This document shows positions 58,558 through 64,000 of a DNA stretch of 64,000 bases, piece after piece (the first letter of the stretch is position 1; every line of letters begins with the position of its first letter). A program made the translations under genes and the position numbers. The notes beneath the pieces were generated by a model. It saw only the letters and a list, made by a program, of their open reading frames with translations. It was not told the DNA's origin and made no database searches. The stretch comes from Globodera rostochiensis (taxonomy: Eukaryota; Nematoda; Chromadorea; Rhabditida; Heteroderidae), in NCBI GenBank assembly GCA_018350325.1, contig JAEVLN010000022.1, positions 248,001-312,000 of the forward strand. The letters are read 5' to 3'.

Positions 58558-59415
58558 CAAAGCCTCGACCGTTTAAAATTATTTGCTTATTTTGTTATAA
58601 TATTTTTGTATTAAAAGACGGGCTAATTAATAACTAATGGGTCGGCAAATGGGGCTTTTTGTTTTTCTTGGTCATAACTTTTTTTATCTTTGTCCTATCT
58701 ATTTAGCTTCTGCTTGGGGATAGCGATTTTCTCGTCGAGAGCTTTTATTTGGTATGCTGAATGTCCTAATCGGTTATGTCCTAATTGGTTATGTCCTAAT
58801 TGGTTATGTCCTAATTGGTTAATGTTCAAATTCGTTTATCAAAAAAAGGTCAATTTTTCATAACTCTTTCAGCCTAAACCAATTAGGACATTCAGCATAC
58901 CAAATAAATAAAGCTCTCGACGAGAAAACGTTACCGCCCCTAAGCAGAAGCTAAAAGATAGGACAAAGATAAAAAAAAGTAAAAATCAAAAAGCCCCACG
59001 TGAAAATAAGCCTCATTTTCCGATCACACCCCCCCCCCCCAGTGTACATGCACACATCGATCGATTTATTTTGTTGGCACCCAATCAATAATGCCAACAT
59101 TTTCGCTTACAATTCACCCACCAATTTTCATCATAATGAAAATAGGACCTTTCGTCTTTCCGACTTATAAATTATATATCTGTTTTACGAATTTACAGAA
59201 TTTGAGTATGACAAAAAGTTCAAAGTGAGAGTTATCTATCTATACTTTCCGGTGCACACCCCCCGACACGCGTCCCCTAAAAACCCCGACGTTCCCCCCC
59301 CCCCCCCCGAAGAACCCCGACGTTCCACCCCCAAAGAGACGGGGACCAACTTGGGTTAATATTAAAAAAGTGTTAATTTCAACTATATTTTTAATTTTAG
59401 CGTTTAAAAAGGAAA
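58558..59415. other. Intergenic region with a fold-back element
   Basis: Contains the inverted-repeat element at 58651-58996 and C runs at 59031 and 59296. No gene is seen. Confidence 0.5.
58651..58996. mobile_element. Fold-back element (346 bp)
   Basis: The ends GGGGCTTTTTG and CAAAAAGCCCC are inverted. Inner arms match over long stretches (AGCTTCTGCTTGGGGATAGC against its complement near 58930; TTTGGTATGCTGAATGTCCT against 58880). The loop contains four short direct repeats TATGTCCTAATTGGT. It has no coding capacity and the target duplication is unclear. Confidence 0.8.
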
Positions 59416-62400
59416 ATGTTAATATATTATATTTCAATACGATTTTCCGTTTTATTCTTTGGCGTTTCGTTGCTGTTTCCCCATTACGCTGAATTTGACG
59501 AAACGTCCAAAGGACGGTCGAATGAGAAAACTGAGAGCAAATGCTCTTTCAGTAATGCTTTTTGATCTTTAAAACATAAATTATTATGCCTTTAGAACTT
59601 GGAAAGCATTCTCGGGAAACGCCTCAGCAGGTTGGCATTAAATTATATTTTATCAAAAAATCCGATTGGGTGCTTTTCAGGTGCATCTTTCGTTGACCAA
59701 CAACATGGACGAGATGAACATTAGTTGGCTTACCTTTGAAAACGGCAAAAAAAATGTTTTCGTAAATTAATTTTTGAATAATTTTAGTGAGGACTTTCGT
59801 CGAATTTCGGCAAGAAGACTTAAAAAAGAGCAAAAAGACAAAATTCGCCGAAATGGTCAAGCACGAATTCAGAGATTTTTTGGAGGTTTTTTTGATGGAC
59901 AAAAGTTCACTAAAAGTTATTACATATTTCTGTCTAAAGGATGCCTCCAATTGCAACTCCATCCGATACTTTCACACGGTGACGCTCACACAACTGAACG
60001 ACGACACGACATACGGTAGGTAGTGATTTTGTGGGGGAAGGATACGGTACCGTACTGATTTGTAAGCACACCGGGGGCGCCATAATTCTGACGCCGAAAT
60101 TGGAAAGAAATTCCGATTCCGCCCATTCTTTAGAATTATATAAAAATGCCCATATATTATTAACCAACCAACCGATCGATCGATCGGGCTGTTGCCATTA
60201 ATTAGTTTTAACCAAAAAGTTTTGCTTTTCTAATAACCTTTTAACCGGCAAATTATTTTGGTGAACACACAAATTGAGAGAATAATTAGTCAAATGACGC
60301 AAATATGTCCATGGGATAACGACGGTCGTCGCATTCGAATTCTTTTATAGTCTGACAATTTGAAAAACATTGGGCTGATTTGTCTCGAGTCAGAAGAATC
60401 GGATGGACGGTTCGAAACGGCTCCACTTCTTCTCCACCTTTCCTTCAGCAACTCCGCTGTCCTCTCCGACCACCTCGTTGCCTCTGTAACTGCTGATGGG
60501 ATCATCTACCAACTTTCTTTGTCTGAATTCGGCCCTCCCGGGGATTCCTCGTGACAAATTCCCACCTTGTGCCTCTGCTGAGCGGTGGCAGGAATCGGTT
60601 GCGTGGGGCTGCGGACCCGCCGAAAACCATCGGCTGTTGCTGAACCCATCCGTCGGGGCCGAGCAGTAGGAACAACGATGGCTGTTGGTCCTCCCCCACC
60701 AAAACCATTCGGCTGACACCGTGGCGTTGTGCCATTGCTGCGGCTTCGGCACTGCTCATCAATGCCGCCATGATGGCCAAAAATGCTAAAAATGGAAAAG
60801 AATAAGAATTATTTGGGTTCTAAAAGAACAGCAAAAAAAGTGACCCGGATTATTCATTTTCCTATAAATACCGGAAGTGATCAATTCACTTGCATTCATT
60901 ACATTGGCACAATTGAACAAATTTTACCAAATGCCGCGAGAGGAGTGATTTGACGAGATGAGTCGTTTTTGCTCGTCGCCATCAATGTTGGAAGTTGTAA
61001 TTAATTGTTTGAGTTTTAAATGTTGGAATTATTGTGATGGAATTTGTGCCTGGACTTGTTTTATTTGCCCTGTAAACAATTTTTTTTGTGAGGTTGAATA
61101 ATGGCATTATTAGCAAATGGAACTAATTGTTATTTAATTAGGCGGCGGGAGGCGCCGTGTCTCAGAAGCAAAGTGAAAGGGGGGGGGGACGGCGTTTTTT
61201 ACGGCACTTATAAAAGCACTTTAAGGATATACTAATTACTTTAAATTCGTTGGGGAATTTCTGAATTATTTTAGCAACTTTTTGTTCTGACTTTTGCTTT
61301 CTTTTTCTTTGGTGAAAGTTGGCCATAACATCCTTACAATTAAAAAACTGTTCGGAAAGTGAATGGAATGGCCGTGGCGGCAGACGTGGCCCCATCCCCC
61401 GTCGTATTTAAGCCTTTGCGGGGGGGGGGGGAAACAATATTTGAGATGGACGGGGGCGGGCGGGGGGGGGGGGGCGGACGGACAACAAAACAGCCAAAAA
61501 TGAACGGCGGCAATGGACGAACACTGAACCCCCCCCCCCCCCGGGGGCGCTAAATTATAAAGTGTCAAATGTCTCTCGACAAATTTGGAAACCAAATGAA
61601 AATTGATGAAATAACGTAAAAAGATGTGGGTTGGTTGGTGATGACGAATTGCGCGATGCGATTATTTTGAAATCCAAAAGTATTACCGTACCTTCCAACA
61701 ACGAATGCGAATGTCCGTTATTGGCATTCTGTCACCCAAAATGCCAATTCACAAAAGGTTAACATCGAAATGCCATAATTAGCTTTTTAAAGGTTGGGAA
61801 AATGCTACGACATTTGGAAACGAACCGCCGAAGAGTTTAGGGGGGAACCGTTTGGGACAAACGAAAGAATGCCGTGGAGGGGGGGGGGGGCATCGAACTT
61901 CCAGCAGACTAAACAATGCAATGCAATCATTTATTTTGTGACACATAACAAAAAACAAAATGGGAATCTCGAATTTGTTATTCTCGACAATTTATTTTTC
62001 GAATTTTGAGCTTTTTTGTTCGAGTTTATAAATTAATGTTTCGGGCTCAAGGTTTTTCAACGACAGAGGCACTTACCTAATGCTGTTTTTCAACTTTCTT
62101 CCGAATGTTTGGCGTTTGTTTATGCCGCCAGTGGAAACTCCGAAACCCAAAGAATTATTCATTGCTAAGAATTGTTGAATTATTTGGATGGGTGAGACTT
62201 TGTGAACATATTTAAATAAACAAAGTGAGAAAGTTGGAGAGATTGCAAATATTCAACATAATTTGATCAACTCAGAAAGGGGCCGGCGCCGATCAGTTTA
62301 AATAAAATTTGAAAAATGCGAAATGAATTCAAATCCCCCCCCCCCTCGCCAGAAGGAAAAGCATAAGGAATGTGTTAATGATGCTTAAAGTAAGTGGAGG

Positions 62401-64000
62401 TGTGGGGACTCATTAAAAAGTCGGTCGGTCGGTTGGTTTGGCGCCGTCACGCGATGTTCTTATGAAGATGAAAGAGTCTGTGCCGTCCGTCCGTCGGACG
62501 CGTTCATTAAAGTCTCATTTTCATCGAATGTACAACGCCAAGAAGGCGAAGAATGGACAAAATGAGCAATAAAGGATATTTAAATCCTCAAAGAATGGAA
62601 ATTTGTGATGTGGGGGGGGGGGGGGGGGGTCGGAAGTGCACTTTTCCTCTTATTGAAATATTGTCGAGCGAAAGTTTGACAGACAATTTATTGCGGGCGT
62701 AAACGGATGACAATTAATGCAAAAAATTGTTTTCAAATAATTAAAATTTGAAAAATGACTAATTAAAGTGATTATCTTTTAGGATTAATTTTAATTTGAA
62801 ATTTTTTGTTTACAGAATACCAAGTGGGACATTGTGACCCGACTGAGAAAGATGAGTGCGTGCCAATCATTCGTCAGGAGCAAATAATGCAGACGAGCGG
62901 AGCCGAAGACATTCAAATGGACAAAGTGTTCTTCTTCCACACGTTCCCCCGACATTCGGCCAAAAAGACATTTACCATCGCCATTTTCGGGGACCTGGGA
63001 CTGAAGAGGCCCGAAGAGCAAGGCGTTCTTGAAGATAAGGTGGGCGGGCAAAAGTTGCTAATGATCCAATTAAAATCAGCAATTTGCTGGTCTTTAGGAG
63101 GGCAGCACCTGGAAGCACGCCGACGAAATTTTGACTGCCCCGGACACTTTGGCACCACACGCAATGGAATCCCTAATGTCCCTCGTCCACCCCGGCTACC
63201 ACGAAAACCACCCAATTCTGAAGTCCCATCTGAACGAGCGGAGCAGCGGCCTCCGAATGACCAATGTGCAGCTGATCTTGCACATTGGTAAGTCGGCCGC
63301 CGCATGATTTGAAAAAAACCCCCAGGGGACATTTTTAAAATAAATAAACCCCTCAGGGGACATTTTTAAAAATAAATAAACCCCTCAGGGACATTTTTAA
63401 AAATAAATAAACCCCTCAGGGACATTTTTAAAATAAATAAACCCCTCAGAGGACCTTTTTAAAATAAATGTACCCCTCAGGGGACATTTTTTGAAATAGA
63501 TTTAAACCCCTCAGGGGACATTTTAAAAATAAATAAACCCCTCAGGGTACATTTTTTAAAATAGATTTAAACCCCTCAGGGGACATTTTAAAAATAAATA
63601 AACCACTCAGGGGACATTGCTTACGATATGCACGAATATCGGATGAAGAAGAAAATGAGGGTGGAGGACGAAGATGAAGACTACAATTTGGGTGATCGCT
63701 TCATGCAAGTCATTGAGGACATTGCCGCCTATGTTCCGTACATGGTCAAATTAATAATAATAACAATTAATTAATTAATCAATTTATATTTATTAGTCAT
63801 AAAAACAGGTGGTTGCCGGAAACCACGAAAATGAGGAAAAAACGGCCGAATATCACCAAGGAAAGCGGGCAAAGGGAAGTTCGGAAAAGTTCGAACCGCA
63901 ATTCGAACATTACGAAAGCAGATTCAAAATGCCGCGCACCTTCGAAGGACACAACACAAGCCAATATTACGAGTTGGGCACAAATGTTTAACAAAATTAT
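59416..64000 (+). CDS. Purple acid phosphatase-like metallophosphoesterase, truncated by window edge
   Basis: The ATG at 59416 opens a signal peptide MLIYYISIRFSVLFFGVSLL. Spliced exons give ETPQQVHLSLTNNMDEMNIS (the N-terminal fibronectin-like domain of purple acid phosphatases), HTVTLTQLNDDTTYEYQVG across a 2.8-kb intron (60017-62815), then the metal-site motifs FGDLG, HIGDIAYD and VVAGNHE. SRFKMPRTFEGHNTSQYYEL follows near the right edge. The open frame meets TAA at 63989, but a gtttaa donor just before it and the missing C-terminal metal ligands show that the gene continues past 64000. Purple acid phosphatases are secreted or lysosomal Fe/Zn enzymes that hydrolyse phosphate monoesters. 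The last large intron contains a minisatellite copying the splice acceptor. Confidence 0.9.
60505..60899 (-). CDS. Possible nested secreted peptide gene in the phosphatase intron
   Basis: On the strand opposite the phosphatase, an ATG at 60899 (MNASELITS) can splice in phase from gtattt to AFLAIMAALMSSAEAAAMAQ, together a plausible signal peptide. The exon continues RHGVSRMVLVGEDQQPSLFL and GPDGWVQQQPMVFGGSAAPR, ending near 60505. Codon content is GC-richer than the surrounding intron, which is why I keep it. No family is recognised, and the 3' end may be spliced differently. Confidence 0.35.
63318..63612. repeat. ~31-bp degenerate minisatellite ending at a splice acceptor
   Basis: Nine imperfect units of CCCTCAGGGGACATTTTTAAA followed by ATAAATAAA. 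The tenth occurrence, CACTCAG|GGGACATTGCTTACG, is the genuine acceptor and start of the phosphatase exon at 63611. Every unit therefore carries the acceptor AG and about eight bases of exon sequence. Confidence 0.9.

Noticed and set aside
1..64000. tRNA, rRNA or other structured RNA genes
   Set aside because: I looked for B-box-like GGTTCGANNCC and cloverleaf context. Hits such as TTCGAACCCCG near 28832 sit inside a fold-back repeat and lack the rest of a tRNA.

Overview
The window is eukaryotic nuclear DNA and almost certainly nematode. Genes are AT-rich and cut into many small exons by short introns (often 40-200 bp). Several families are nematode-like: a Smad that appears to consist of MH2 only, a compact insulin-like peptide, a nematode-type fatty-acid elongase and a CREB3/LET-607-type bZIP. 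At least five introns are best explained by GC-AG splicing, a feature I recall as frequent in plant-parasitic cyst nematodes (Heteroderidae). That placement is inference. Long G or C homopolymers and minisatellites are scattered throughout. All gene models were spliced by hand from reading frame, phase and family motifs, so exon ends are approximate.

Layout, left to right. A membrane-anchored bZIP factor (837-4001, +) is followed by 2.4 kb of gene-poor DNA, then an MH2-only Smad (6459-8173, +) convergent with a gamma-glutamyltransferase (8579-12225, -). After a 3.3 kb gap ending in a G-rich array comes a fatty-acid elongase (15498-17290, +). Three minus-strand genes follow: a divergent ionotropic receptor (17829-19960), a small secreted helical protein (20321-21320) and an insulin-like peptide (21997-22964). 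The stretch 23-36 kb is repeat-rich. It holds a J-domain/repeat gene and an RRM module that may be one gene (25493-28513, -), fold-back elements, hAT-type MITEs with clear 8-bp target duplications, a ~127-bp satellite split by nested MITEs, and a cysteine-rich secreted peptide (34712-35045, -).

The right part holds a ZnT-type zinc transporter (36178-38657, +), a secreted orphan (39060-40150, -), a large multi-PDZ scaffold (40870-49588, -), a head-to-head pair of paralogous single-pass membrane proteins (51539-52104, - and 52648-53166, +), a Wnt ligand (54234-56032, -), a small membrane protein (58080-58557, +) and a purple acid phosphatase running off the right edge (59416-64000, +).

The genes do not form one pathway. 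Several are signalling genes (Smad, insulin-like, Wnt, ionotropic receptor, PDZ scaffold). The two most unusual sequence-level patterns are: (1) at five loci an intronic minisatellite carries a copy of the adjoining splice site in essentially every repeat unit; (2) a conserved hairpin core recurs inside MITEs that otherwise have different ends.
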